11,454 nucleotides of DNA from contig JAFONG010000018.1 of assembly GCA_017418585.1 (NCBI GenBank), forward strand, positions 1-11,454, in the 5' to 3' direction. A program made the translations under genes and the position numbers. Shown piece by piece: positions 1 through 6,474 of the stretch. The DNA is from Erysipelotrichaceae bacterium. GTDB taxonomy: Bacteria; Bacillota_I; Bacilli_A; Erysipelotrichales; Erysipelotrichaceae. Under the pieces are notes generated by a model, which did no database searches, had not been told where the DNA came from, and saw only the letters and a program-made list of their open reading frames with translations. The number at the start of each line of letters is the position of its first letter. Within the stretch, counting starts at the first letter, position 1.

Positions 1-291
1 CAGCTTCTGACGATTGCCAGAGCTTTCCTGAAGAACCCGAAGATTCTCATTCTGGATGAAGCCACATCCTCGGTCGTTACACGTACCGAACAGCTGATCC
101 AGGATTCCATGGAAGAACTAAGAAAAGGCCGAACCGCCTTCACCATTGCCCATAGACTGTCCACCATCAGGAACGCCGATATCATTATCGTTCTGGACAA
201 AGGCGATGTTGTGGAAGTAGGCAATCATGAACAGCTGATGGAGAAGAAGGGATTCTACTACAAGCTGTATCATGCGCAGTTTGAAAACTAG
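1..291 (+). CDS. ABC exporter subunit, C-terminal end of the nucleotide-binding domain (5' partial)
   Basis: The frame is open from base 1 and ends at TAG 289-291, leaving 96 residues of a type IV (MsbA-like) ABC exporter ATPase domain. It enters just at the end of the ABC signature (QLLTIARAF), then shows Walker B with a catalytic glutamate (ILILDEATSS), an intact switch histidine (IAHRLSTI) and the usual C-terminal form GNHEQLM...YYKLYHAQFEN. The intact Glu and His mark it as the catalytically competent type of subunit, closely resembling the end of the gene at 2136. By analogy its partner subunit probably lies upstream, outside the window. One residue is odd: the D-loop reads SSVV where the family has SSVD/SALD (codon GTT at 76-78 instead of GAT). 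A terminator at 335-360 follows. The substrate is unknown. Confidence 0.93.
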   Translation, partial: QLLTIARAFLKNPKILILDEATSSVVTRTEQLIQDSMEELRKGRTAFTIAHRLSTIRNADIIIVLDKGDVVEVGNHEQLMEKKGFYYKLYHAQFEN

Positions 292-303
292 AATGTTCAT
301 CGG

Positions 304-332
304 TTGAAATGCCGGTATATTCAAGGTATAAT
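304..332 (+). promoter_or_regulatory. Sigma-A-type promoter for the first ABC operon
   Basis: TTGAAA at 304-309 and TATAAT at 327-332 are separated by exactly 17 bases, which is close to a perfect housekeeping promoter. The predicted transcription start is about base 339, giving a leader of about 22 bases before the ATG at 361. This start lies inside the left arm of the terminator hairpin at 335-354, so RNA made from this promoter lacks part of that arm and should not be terminated by it. The motif match is direct; activity is inferred. Confidence 0.75.
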
Positions 333-334
333 CA

Positions 335-360
335 AGCCAGGTGAAAACCTGGCTTTTTTT
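335..360 (+). terminator. Rho-independent terminator of the upstream ABC gene
   Basis: AGCCAGGT (335-342), a GAAA tetraloop (343-346) and ACCTGGCT (347-354) form a perfect 8-bp stem, and the run of T covers 354-360. It lies 43 bases after the stop codon at 291. The T run directly abuts the ATG of the next gene at 361. Confidence 0.9.
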
Positions 361-2136
361 ATGAAAAAGAATTGTATCGGTAAATACTATCTGAAGTATG
401 CCTGGATGTTTATCCTGGGTATTCTCTTCAACGCAGCCGTAGACTACGCACAGACTTATGTGCCGGAGTTTTTGGGTACGATCGTCGAGATCGTTTCCAC
501 CCGGACAGGTGTCACGATAGCCGATATCGGTTCTCTGATCAGACAGATGTTCGTGATTGCCATGATCCTGATGATCGGCAGAGCGATGCTGAGATTCCTG
601 ATCCTGGGCGCTTCAGGCAGGATCGAAGCCGGTATTCGTCATGAGATGTTCCTGAAAGCCGAAAGACTTTCTCAGCGCTATTATCACGAAAACAAGAGCG
701 GTACGATCATGTCCTGGTTCTCTTCCGACGTCGAAGCGATCGAGGAGTTCGTCGGATGGGGCACCATCATGGCTGTCGATGCCGTTTTCATGTCGGCTGT
801 CGGTCTATACAAAATGGTGAGAATGGATATCGTCATGAGTGCCATTGCCGTTGTACCGATGCTGGCACTGGTCATCTGGGGCAACAAGGTCGAAAAGATC
901 TGGTCCGAAAAATGGGAAGAAAGACAGAAACAGTTCGACAGGATGTATGATTTTGCCAACGAGACCTTTACGGGCATCAGAGTCATCAAAGCTTTCGTCA
1001 AGGAGATCCAGGAACTCAAGGCTTTCTCGAAAGTCGCGGAAGACAACAGACAGGCCAATCTGGAATTCGTCAAGATGTCCATCCGTTTTGATGTCTACAT
1101 CGAAATGATCATCGGTATCATGATGAGCGTGCTGATGGGCGTCGGTGCCTGGTTTGTTTACCGTTTCTCCATCGGAAATCCGGTAGTGCTGCTGGGTCAT
1201 TCGATCCTTATGTCGGCAGGAAAGCTGACGACTTTCATCGGTTATGTCGATACGCTGATCTGGCCGATGATCGCCATGGGTCAGATCCTGCAGATGTATT
1301 CCCGTTTCAGAACTTCCGCAGGACGTATCTACGCTTTCCTGGATCAGGAAGAAGAAATACACAACAGCGAGAATGCCGTCATGTTAAGCGACTGCAAGGG
1401 AAAGATTACTTTCAAGGATTTCTCCTTTGCCTATCCGGACGGCAATACACATTCTTTGAATCATGTTTCCTTTGAGATACAGCCGGGCGAGATGGTGGGC
1501 GTTGTCGGCAAGATCGGTTCGGGAAAGACCACGCTGGTCAACTCTTTGCTGAGACTCTACAACATCGATAAAGGTTCGATCTTCATCGACGACATCGATC
1601 TGATGGATATCGACATCACAAGTCTAAGAGATGCGATCGCTTATGTTCCGCAGGACAACTTCCTGTTCTCGGACAACATCAGGAACAATATTTCTTTCTC
1701 TAACAGAAAGGCTGACATGAACGAGATCACCAACGCGGCGGTCTTTGCGGATGTCGATGAAAACATCAAGGGCTTTTCTGAGGGATATGAGACCGTTACG
1801 GGTGAAAGAGGCGTAACCCTTTCCGGCGGTCAGAAACAGAGGATCTCGATTGCCAGAGCGTACATGAAGAACGCTCCGATCATGATCATGGACGATTCCG
1901 TTTCGGCCGTGGATATGAAGACGGAAGAAACGATCCTCAACAACATCAATGAAAAACGCAAGGGAAAGACGACGATCATCATCGCTTCCCGTGTTTCGAC
2001 TGTCGCCCACATGGACAAGATCCTGGTATTGAACGAAGGAAATGTCGAAGCTTTCGACACTCCGGCAGGACTATTGAAAACATCGCCGACCTATCAGAAG
2101 ATGGTCTATCTGCAGAAACTGGAGAGTGAACTCTAA
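361..2136 (+). CDS. ABC exporter half-transporter, degenerate (non-catalytic) subunit of a heterodimer
   Basis: A 591-residue fused permease/ATPase: six membrane segments within roughly residues 12-310, then an ATPase domain from about 335. Walker A is GKIGSGKTT (383-391) and the signature LSGGQ (487-491) is canonical. The residue after the Walker B aspartate is Asp512 instead of the catalytic Glu, and the switch histidine is Ser543 (ASRVST). This is the known pattern of the non-catalytic chain in heterodimeric exporters such as TM287/288 and BmrCD. The partner is surely the next gene, whose ATG overlaps this TAA by one base. The start ATG 361 fits the family's usual N-terminus; an in-frame TTG at 304 would add 19 residues translated from promoter and terminator sequence. 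No Shine-Dalgarno is visible before 361, since the preceding bases are the T run of a terminator. The exported substrate cannot be told. Confidence 0.93.
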   Translation: MKKNCIGKYYLKYAWMFILGILFNAAVDYAQTYVPEFLGTIVEIVSTRTGVTIADIGSLIRQMFVIAMILMIGRAMLRFLILGASGRIEAGIRHEMFLKAERLSQRYYHENKSGTIMSWFSSDVEAIEEFVGWGTIMAVDAVFMSAVGLYKMVRMDIVMSAIAVVPMLALVIWGNKVEKIWSEKWEERQKQFDRMYDFANETFTGIRVIKAFVKEIQELKAFSKVAEDNRQANLEFVKMSIRFDVYIEMIIGIMMSVLMGVGAWFVYRFSIGNPVVLLGHSILMSAGKLTTFIGYVDTLIWPMIAMGQILQMYSRFRTSAGRIYAFLDQEEEIHNSENAVMLSDCKGKITFKDFSFAYPDGNTHSLNHVSFEIQPGEMVGVVGKIGSGKTTLVNSLLRLYNIDKGSIFIDDIDLMDIDITSLRDAIAYVPQDNFLFSDNIRNNISFSNRKADMNEITNAAVFADVDENIKGFSEGYETVTGERGVTLSGGQKQRISIARAYMKNAPIMIMDDSVSAVDMKTEETILNNINEKRKGKTTIIIASRVSTVAHMDKILVLNEGNVEAFDTPAGLLKTSPTYQKMVYLQKLESEL

Positions 2137-3896
2137 TGGATGAGGAACTGGAAAAACTAAAAGGCGACCATAAGCTCCCCTTAAGTGTCATAATCAGAAG
2201 AACGCTTAAGTATATCAGCTCCGAAAAGGGTGGCTTCATCCTGTCTTTGGTATTGCTGTTTTTGAACGTTCTGCTGGATTCGATCTCTCCTTTGTTTACC
2301 AGCAGGATCACCGACGAACTTGTTCAGGACAGCATCAATATTTCTCTGATCGTCAACCTGTCCCTGCTGTCTTTTGCGATCATGTGCATCAACCAGGCTT
2401 TCCTGTACATCGAATCCATGATCCTGCAGAACTGCGGACAGCGTATCATCTACAGACTCAGACAGGAGATTTTCGAACACATCGAAAACATGTCCCTGAA
2501 TCAGTTCAACGAGATGCCGGTAGGATCCCTGGTCACAAGAGTAACCTCCTATACCGCCAGCATGTCCGATCTGTTTACCGGTGTTCTGGTCAGAATACTT
2601 CGTGACATTACTACCCTGGTAGGCGTATACGTGATCATGTTCGTGCTGTCCCCGCAGCTGTCTACATCCATGCTGGGAATTGTCGCCGCCGTCTTCATCG
2701 TTTCCTATGTTTTCTCCAAGAAAGTGAGAGGCTACTTCCGCGAGGAACGGGCCAGCATTTCCGATCTGAATACCTTCCTGTCGGAAAACCTCGCCGGCAT
2801 GAAGCTGACGCAGGTCTTCAATCAGGAGAAAACCAAGGATGAACAGTTTACCGAAAAGAACGAAAAGCTAAGGAAACAGCGTTTCAACGTTGTCACGGCT
2901 TTCGGCATTTACCGTCCGTTGATCTCTTTCATCTATACGGCAGCTGTCGCCGTGTGTTTCATACAGGGCATCAGATTCGGACTGACGGCCGGCGAGATCG
3001 TAGCGTTCTATCTGTATCTATCCAAGTTCTTCAATCCGATCCAGAATCTGGCCGACCAGCTTAATGCGCTGCAGAAAGCATTGACCGCATCGGAAAGGAT
3101 CTTCAACCTGCTGGATGTCAAGCCGGATGTGCTGGATAAACCGGATGCGCTGGAGATCGAACATTTTGAAGGGAAGATCGAATTCAGAAACGTCTGGTTC
3201 GCCTATACGGATGAGAACTGGATCCTGAAGGATGTTTCCTTCGTGATCGAACCGAAAAAGACCTGTGCCTTTGTAGGCGCGACAGGTGCCGGAAAGACGA
3301 CGATCCTTTCGCTGATCGTCAGAAACTACGAGGTACAGAAAGGCGAGATCCTGATCGACGGAATCAATATCAACGATATAAAGATCTCGTCATTAAGAAA
3401 AGCCATCGGACAGATGCTGCAGGATGTCTTCCTGTTCTCGGGTACGATTGCGGACAATGTCACTCTGCATGATCCGTCATTCTCGGAAGAAGAAATCATG
3501 GAAGCCTGCCGCTATGTCAATGCGGACAGCTTCATTTCAAAGCTTCCGAAGGGCATCAACGAAGAACTGATCGAAAAGGGAGAGAACCTCTCTCAGGGCC
3601 AGAGACAGCTCCTGTCTTTTGCCAGAACGGTCATTCACAAGCCGCAGATCCTGATCCTGGATGAAGCGACAGCCAATATCGATACCGAGACTGAAGTTCT
3701 CATCCAGCAGTCGCTAGAGAAGATGAAGTCCATTGGAACGATGCTGGTAGTGGCTCACAGACTCTCTACCATCCAGCACGCCGATCAGATCATCGTCTTA
3801 CAGAACGGCGAGATCGTAGAAAGAGGAAATCATCAGGAACTGCTGAAGAACAGAGGCTACTACTGGAAACTGTACCAGCTGCAGTTCGATAACTGA
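2136..3896 (+). CDS. ABC exporter half-transporter, catalytic subunit of a heterodimer
   Basis: A 586-residue membrane-spanning/ATPase protein, the partner of the preceding gene (junction TAATG, one-base overlap; GGAGAG at 2121-2126 nine bases before the ATG). Six membrane segments lie within about residues 28-310. The ATPase domain has Walker A GATGAGKTT (381-389), a Q-loop in QMLQDVFLF, Walker B LILDEAT with catalytic Glu510, and switch His541 (AHRLST). The signature is LSQGQ (485-489) instead of LSGGQ. In a head-to-tail dimer this signature faces the degenerate Walker site of the first subunit, while the intact LSGGQ of subunit one completes the active site formed here. One hydrolytic and one degenerate site are therefore expected. 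It most likely exports a hydrophobic compound, peptide or lipid; the substrate is unknown. Confidence 0.94.
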   Translation: MDEELEKLKGDHKLPLSVIIRRTLKYISSEKGGFILSLVLLFLNVLLDSISPLFTSRITDELVQDSINISLIVNLSLLSFAIMCINQAFLYIESMILQNCGQRIIYRLRQEIFEHIENMSLNQFNEMPVGSLVTRVTSYTASMSDLFTGVLVRILRDITTLVGVYVIMFVLSPQLSTSMLGIVAAVFIVSYVFSKKVRGYFREERASISDLNTFLSENLAGMKLTQVFNQEKTKDEQFTEKNEKLRKQRFNVVTAFGIYRPLISFIYTAAVAVCFIQGIRFGLTAGEIVAFYLYLSKFFNPIQNLADQLNALQKALTASERIFNLLDVKPDVLDKPDALEIEHFEGKIEFRNVWFAYTDENWILKDVSFVIEPKKTCAFVGATGAGKTTILSLIVRNYEVQKGEILIDGININDIKISSLRKAIGQMLQDVFLFSGTIADNVTLHDPSFSEEEIMEACRYVNADSFISKLPKGINEELIEKGENLSQGQRQLLSFARTVIHKPQILILDEATANIDTETEVLIQQSLEKMKSIGTMLVVAHRLSTIQHADQIIVLQNGEIVERGNHQELLKNRGYYWKLYQLQFDN

Positions 3897-3897
3897 C

Positions 3898-4593
3898 ATG
3901 GATATTTACATTCGAAGCAAGGAAGATCTGATCGAAGCAATCGAAAGGTGCGGAATCGTACCTTTCTTTTCTAATAACATCAAAGGCTTTTCGATCGAAG
4001 AGAATGTCGATCCCAAGGCATACTTTTCCGATGAGCCGGGCGTCTGGGAGTGGAAAGGGCCAGTCATACAGGAACTCCGCTGTGCCTATGGGAAGTTCTT
4101 CCTGAACAAGGCCTGTTTCATCTCAAAGGAATGGTTCTACGACTTCGCGAACTACCGCAGGGACGGCTACGACTTTGATGCGCGAGTGAATGATGGTCTG
4201 GTAGGATACAACGAGCAGTTTCTGTATGAACTGATCAGTTCCAGACATTCGATGCTGTCCAAGACGGCCAAGGCTCTGGGAGGCTATGTGAAACCGAAAG
4301 AAAAAGGCCGCGATGCATGGGAACCGCGGAAAGGTTTCGATACCAGCATCAACCGGCTGATGATGAGAGGCTATGTTCTGATCATCGATTTCGACTATGA
4401 GGTCGATAAGAAGGGCGAATTCTACGGCTGGGGGATATCGAGGTATTCAACTCCCGAGGAATTCTTCGGTAAAGGCTTTGCGAAGAAATGTTATAAAAGA
4501 AGTCCCGAGGAATCCTGCCGGCGTCTTTTCAGACAAATAAAAAAGCTCAATCCGGATGCGGATGAGCTTCAGATCAGGAAATTTCTGGGTTAA
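3898..4593 (+). CDS. AlkZ-related protein of unknown function
   Basis: A soluble 231-residue protein beginning one base after the stop of the ABC gene (TGACATG). No clear ribosome binding site is visible, so translation is probably coupled to the upstream gene. From memory it resembles a Firmicutes family often annotated 'AlkZ-related', whose members share an N-terminal SKEDLIEAIE, a GVWEWKGP block, AYGKFF, a WFYDFANYRRDGYDFDAR block, a middle region with GFDTSINRLMM, and GWGISRYSTPEEFFG near the end. All of these are visible here. AlkZ/YcaQ proteins are winged-helix DNA glycosylases, but I do not see their catalytic QxQ/QxD motif, so enzymatic activity should not be assumed. Co-transcription with an exporter pair is the main contextual clue. 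The 3' end overlaps the convergent cyclophilin gene by three bases (4590-4592 plus one further base). Confidence 0.72.
   Translation: MDIYIRSKEDLIEAIERCGIVPFFSNNIKGFSIEENVDPKAYFSDEPGVWEWKGPVIQELRCAYGKFFLNKACFISKEWFYDFANYRRDGYDFDARVNDGLVGYNEQFLYELISSRHSMLSKTAKALGGYVKPKEKGRDAWEPRKGFDTSINRLMMRGYVLIIDFDYEVDKKGEFYGWGISRYSTPEEFFGKGFAKKCYKRSPEESCRRLFRQIKKLNPDADELQIRKFLG
4536..4569 (-). terminator. Minus-strand terminator of the cyclophilin gene, inside the AlkZ-related coding region
   Basis: AAGCTC (4543-4548) and ATCCG (4550-4554) pair with CGGAT (4559-4563) and GAGCTT (4564-4569), with one bulged A and a four-base loop. The A run at 4539-4544 becomes a U run on the minus-strand transcript. It lies about 20 bases past the cyclophilin stop codon. 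There is no T run on the plus strand after it, so it should act in the minus direction only. Confidence 0.75.
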
Positions 4594-5078
4594 TCGTTCA
4601 CGATTTCAATAGTTCTGATTCTTTGCGGTTCCAGAGGCTTGTCTCTGTAATCCGTTCTCACGCCGGCGATCTCGTCTACGGTTTCAATGCCGTCGATGAC
4701 TTTGCCGAATGCGGCGTACTGGCCATCCAGATGAGGAGCATCCTGATGCATGATGAAGAACTGGGAAGATGCGGAATCCGGATCCATCGTTCTGGCCATG
4801 GACAGGACACCTCTGGTATGCTTCAGATCGTTTCTGAATCCATTAGATTCGAATTCACCTTTGATCGTCCTTTCGCTTCCGCCCATGCCTGTACCGCTGG
4901 GATCGCCTCCCTGGATCATGAAACCTTTGATGACTCTGTGAAAGATCAGTCCGTCGAAGAAGTGTTCATTGATGAGATCGATAAAGTTCTCAACGGTCTG
5001 CGGTGCGGTTTCCGGATAGAGTTCCGCCGTCATCGTCTTACCGTTTTCCATGGTGATTCTGATTGTTGTTTTATCCAT
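4590..5078 (-). CDS. Cyclophilin-type peptidyl-prolyl cis-trans isomerase
   Basis: A 162-residue single-domain cyclophilin that catalyses cis-trans isomerisation of Xaa-Pro bonds during folding. Signature blocks are clear: FHRVIKGFMIQGGDP (46-60) with the catalytic arginine equivalent Arg48, SSQFFI (104-109) and HLDGQYAAFGKV (116-127). His116 occupies the position of the cyclosporin-binding tryptophan of human cyclophilin A, as in many bacterial PpiB proteins. No signal peptide is seen, so it is cytoplasmic. The start at 5078 is set by GAGGT (5085-5089) six bases upstream and by a promoter just beyond it; the reading frame stays open to 5249, but that extension lies upstream of the promoter. 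The stop overlaps the end of the convergent AlkZ-related gene. Confidence 0.95.
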   Translation of the reverse strand: MDKTTIRITMENGKTMTAELYPETAPQTVENFIDLINEHFFDGLIFHRVIKGFMIQGGDPSGTGMGGSERTIKGEFESNGFRNDLKHTRGVLSMARTMDPDSASSQFFIMHQDAPHLDGQYAAFGKVIDGIETVDEIAGVRTDYRDKPLEPQRIRTIEIVND

Positions 5079-5098
5079 TTTCTTACCTCGAATTGCTG

Positions 5099-5126
5099 TT
5101 TCCATTATAGTACAGAATGGTAAAAT
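5099..5126 (+). promoter_or_regulatory. Extended -10 promoter of the C_GCAxxG_C_C gene
   Basis: TGG followed by TAAAAT (5118-5126) forms an extended -10 element, with TTTCCA at 5099-5104 as a weak -35 and a 16-base spacer. The predicted start is near 5133, about 20 bases before the ATG at 5154. It overlaps the divergent cyclophilin promoter almost completely. Confidence 0.6.
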
Positions 5127-5131
5127 GATAA
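5104..5131 (-). promoter_or_regulatory. Promoter of the cyclophilin gene
   Basis: On the minus strand a perfect TATAAT (bases 5104-5109) lies 16 bases downstream of TTATCA (5126-5131, 4 of 6 consensus). The predicted start is about 5097, leaving a 19-base leader containing the GAGGT ribosome binding site. It shares its footprint with the plus-strand promoter at 5099-5126. Confidence 0.65.
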
Positions 5132-5143
5132 CAGAAAGCATAT

Positions 5144-5148
5144 GGAGG
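5144..5148 (+). promoter_or_regulatory. Ribosome binding site that fixes the start at 5154
   Basis: GGAGG lies five bases before ATG 5154. An in-frame ATG at 5142 directly precedes this GGAGG and has no ribosome binding site of its own, so the start at 5154 is preferred. Confidence 0.8.
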
Positions 5149-5153
5149 AAGAG

Positions 5154-5570
5154 ATGAGCGAATTTGAAGAACTTGTGTGTCACTATTACAAGGATGAGAA
5201 CTACAACTGTGCGGAGACCATCATCCACGCGGCGAACGACTACTATCATCTGGATATAAACGAAGAAGATATGAAACTGTTCGGCGGATTCGGGGGAGGC
5301 ATGTTTTCAGGGATGACATGCGGAGCTCTGGTTGCGGATGTGGCGGTCATCTCCAAAATGATCGTACAGAGAAGCGCTAAGGAAGAAAAAGAAAGCATCA
5401 GACCGAAAATACAGGAAATGGTCAGGACTTTCAGGAAGCATATGGAAGGAACGACATGCGTAGAGCTGAAGCCGAAATATCACACAAAAGAAGAAGGCTG
5501 CTTCAAAACGATACTTATGGGAGCCCAGGCTCTGGAAATGACAATAAACAAATTAAAGGAGAACGGATGA
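5154..5570 (+). CDS. C_GCAxxG_C_C family protein (putative redox protein)
   Basis: A 138-residue protein whose cysteine layout fits the C_GCAxxG_C_C family (Pfam PF09719): Cys19 in NCAETIIHAA, a glycine-rich stretch GGFGGGMFSGMTCGALVAD with Cys56, then Cys102 and Cys116 (EEGCFKTI). An extra Cys9 is present. Family members are small cytoplasmic proteins thought to be redox-active or metal/cofactor binding, without an established reaction; this function is family-level inference. The strict GCA of the family name reads TCGALVAD here. It has its own promoter, is divergent from the cyclophilin gene, and its stop codon TGA sits in the loop of its own terminator. Confidence 0.85.
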   Translation: MSEFEELVCHYYKDENYNCAETIIHAANDYYHLDINEEDMKLFGGFGGGMFSGMTCGALVADVAVISKMIVQRSAKEEKESIRPKIQEMVRTFRKHMEGTTCVELKPKYHTKEEGCFKTILMGAQALEMTINKLKENG

Positions 5571-5583
5571 CGTTCTCCTTTTT
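5555..5583. terminator. Bidirectional terminator between convergent genes
   Basis: AAAGGAGAACG (5555-5565) and CGTTCTCCTTT (5571-5581) form a perfect 11-bp stem around a five-base loop. A T run (5579-5583) follows on the plus strand, and the minus strand has a weaker TTTAATTT tail. The loop contains the TGA stop of the plus-strand gene. It would also end the Nudix/GtrA operon, whose last stop is at 5606. Confidence 0.88.
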
Positions 5584-5605
5584 CATATGCTGTGCTGTTT
5601 TGTGC

Positions 5606-5998
5606 CTATTTGTTTAATGTATCTCTGAAAACGAAGTATTTCTGATAAAGGTATTCCGTCACCAGATTGATCAGCATGTTTAAACCGGTAACCAGATAAT
5701 CGTTCCATCCCATGGCAACCAGTCTGTTTCCAAACAGGGTGGACAGCGGAGTGAAGACGCAATAGTAGGCGAATACCTTCAGCATCGCTACCGGAACATT
5801 GGATGCGGACTGGAAGGTGAACTTTCTGTTCAGGGTGAAGTTCCAGAGAACGGAAAGGATCAGAGAGATCAAATAGCTCGGCTCCCATTTCAGTTTCAGA
5901 ATCTCGTTGAACAGGGTAAAGGATGTGATCTGAATGATCCCCGCAGAGATGGAGAAGAGAGTGAACTTGATTGTTTTCAGCAGTTCTTTTTTATTCAT
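5606..5998 (-). CDS. GtrA-like family membrane protein
   Basis: A 130-residue integral membrane protein with four hydrophobic segments, at about residues 10-31, 40-56, 69-90 and 99-117. The family (Pfam PF04138) hallmark WNFTLNRKFTF is at 52-62, and the C-terminal block LYQKYFVFRD at 117-126 is also typical. GtrA-like proteins are associated with moving or modifying undecaprenyl-linked sugars for cell-surface polysaccharides; no glycosyltransferase partner is present here, so the specific role is unknown. GGGAGG (6005-6010) lies six bases before the ATG at 5998. The start overlaps the end of the upstream Nudix gene by eight bases, so the two are probably co-transcribed. Confidence 0.9.
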   Translation of the reverse strand: MNKKELLKTIKFTLFSISAGIIQITSFTLFNEILKLKWEPSYLISLILSVLWNFTLNRKFTFQSASNVPVAMLKVFAYYCVFTPLSTLFGNRLVAMGWNDYLVTGLNMLINLVTEYLYQKYFVFRDTLNK

Positions 5999-6404
5999 GA
6001 TGATCCTCCCTGATGTACCGGTCGGCTTTTGTCAGTACTTCTTTCATGTTCTGAAAGCTTATGATTTCAAGGGCTTCTTCATACGGCAGCAGAATGATCT
6101 CGTCGACTTCTTCTTCCTGTCTTTGATAATTCTGATCAGAGAATTTCGCGACGAAGTAGACGGCCTGTTTCTCGATCCCGTTAGGCATGATGTAGTGGAG
6201 ATCTTCTCTGAACTTCGTATCCGCTTCAGTCTTTATGCCGACTTCTTCCAGGATTTCCCGCTGCGCCGCCTCCTTTAGCGTCTCTCCTTCTTCCAAATGG
6301 CCTTTCGGAAAACCGTAGTTGCCATGAAAGTCCTTGATCAGAAGATACAGGATCCCGTCCTGTTTTCTGGTATAGAGTACTGCCCCGGCACTGATTTCTT
6401 TCAT
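5991..6404 (-). CDS. Nudix hydrolase, resembling Ap4A-type hydrolases
   Basis: A 137-residue cytoplasmic protein with a perfect Nudix box from Gly35 to Ile57 (G-x5-E-x7-RE-I-x-EE-x-GI; metal-binding glutamates Glu50, Glu53, Glu54). The lead-in GFPKGHLEEGE resembles diadenosine tetraphosphate hydrolases, so cleavage of Ap4A-like dinucleotides or another nucleoside diphosphate derivative is likely, but the substrate is not fixed by the sequence. The start is placed at 6404 (MKEISAGAV, the usual family beginning). The frame is open to an ATG at 6440, but that start lies upstream of the -10 element and has no ribosome binding site. No Shine-Dalgarno precedes 6404 either; TATAAT ends six bases before it, suggesting a leaderless mRNA. 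Confidence 0.9.
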   Translation of the reverse strand: MKEISAGAVLYTRKQDGILYLLIKDFHGNYGFPKGHLEEGETLKEAAQREILEEVGIKTEADTKFREDLHYIMPNGIEKQAVYFVAKFSDQNYQRQEEEVDEIILLPYEEALEIISFQNMKEVLTKADRYIREDHHE

Positions 6405-6410
6405 ATCTGT

Positions 6411-6440
6411 ATTATATAGCGTTTTATCGGGTAATATCAT
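6411..6440 (-). promoter_or_regulatory. Promoter of the Nudix/GtrA operon, predicted leaderless
   Basis: On the minus strand TATAAT (6411-6416) is preceded by ATGATA (6435-6440, 4 of 6 consensus) with an 18-base spacer. Six bases separate the -10 from the ATG, so the predicted +1 is base 6404, the A of the start codon. Confidence 0.6.
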
Positions 6441-6468
6441 TGCAAAATGACAGATTCGTTTTTAGAAT
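6440..6468 (+). promoter_or_regulatory. Promoter of the lipid kinase gene, predicted leaderless
   Basis: TTGCAA (6440-6445, 4 of 6 consensus) and TAGAAT (6463-6468, 5 of 6) are 17 bases apart. Six bases later comes ATG 6475, so the predicted +1 falls on the start codon. The -35 touches the -35 of the divergent Nudix promoter at base 6440. Confidence 0.6.
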
Positions 6469-6474
6469 GAAAGT

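Noticed and set aside
304..360. TTG at 304 as the start of the first complete ABC exporter
   Set aside because: It would translate the promoter and terminator hairpin, has no ribosome binding site, and adds 19 residues not expected in the family. ATG 361 matches the usual N-terminus.
805..1362. 185-residue open frame antisense to the first ABC exporter
   Set aside because: It is a complementary-strand shadow of the exporter membrane domain, with no start signal or family motif.
5079..5249. N-terminal extension of the cyclophilin to 5249, resembling a hydrophobic leader
   Set aside because: The extension lies upstream of a TATAAT promoter and overlaps the divergent cysteine-protein gene. GAGGT correctly precedes the start at 5078, so the apparent leader peptide is a frame artefact.
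6405..6440. ATG at 6440 as the Nudix start
   Set aside because: It has no ribosome binding site and lies upstream of the -10 element; the family sequence begins at 6404.
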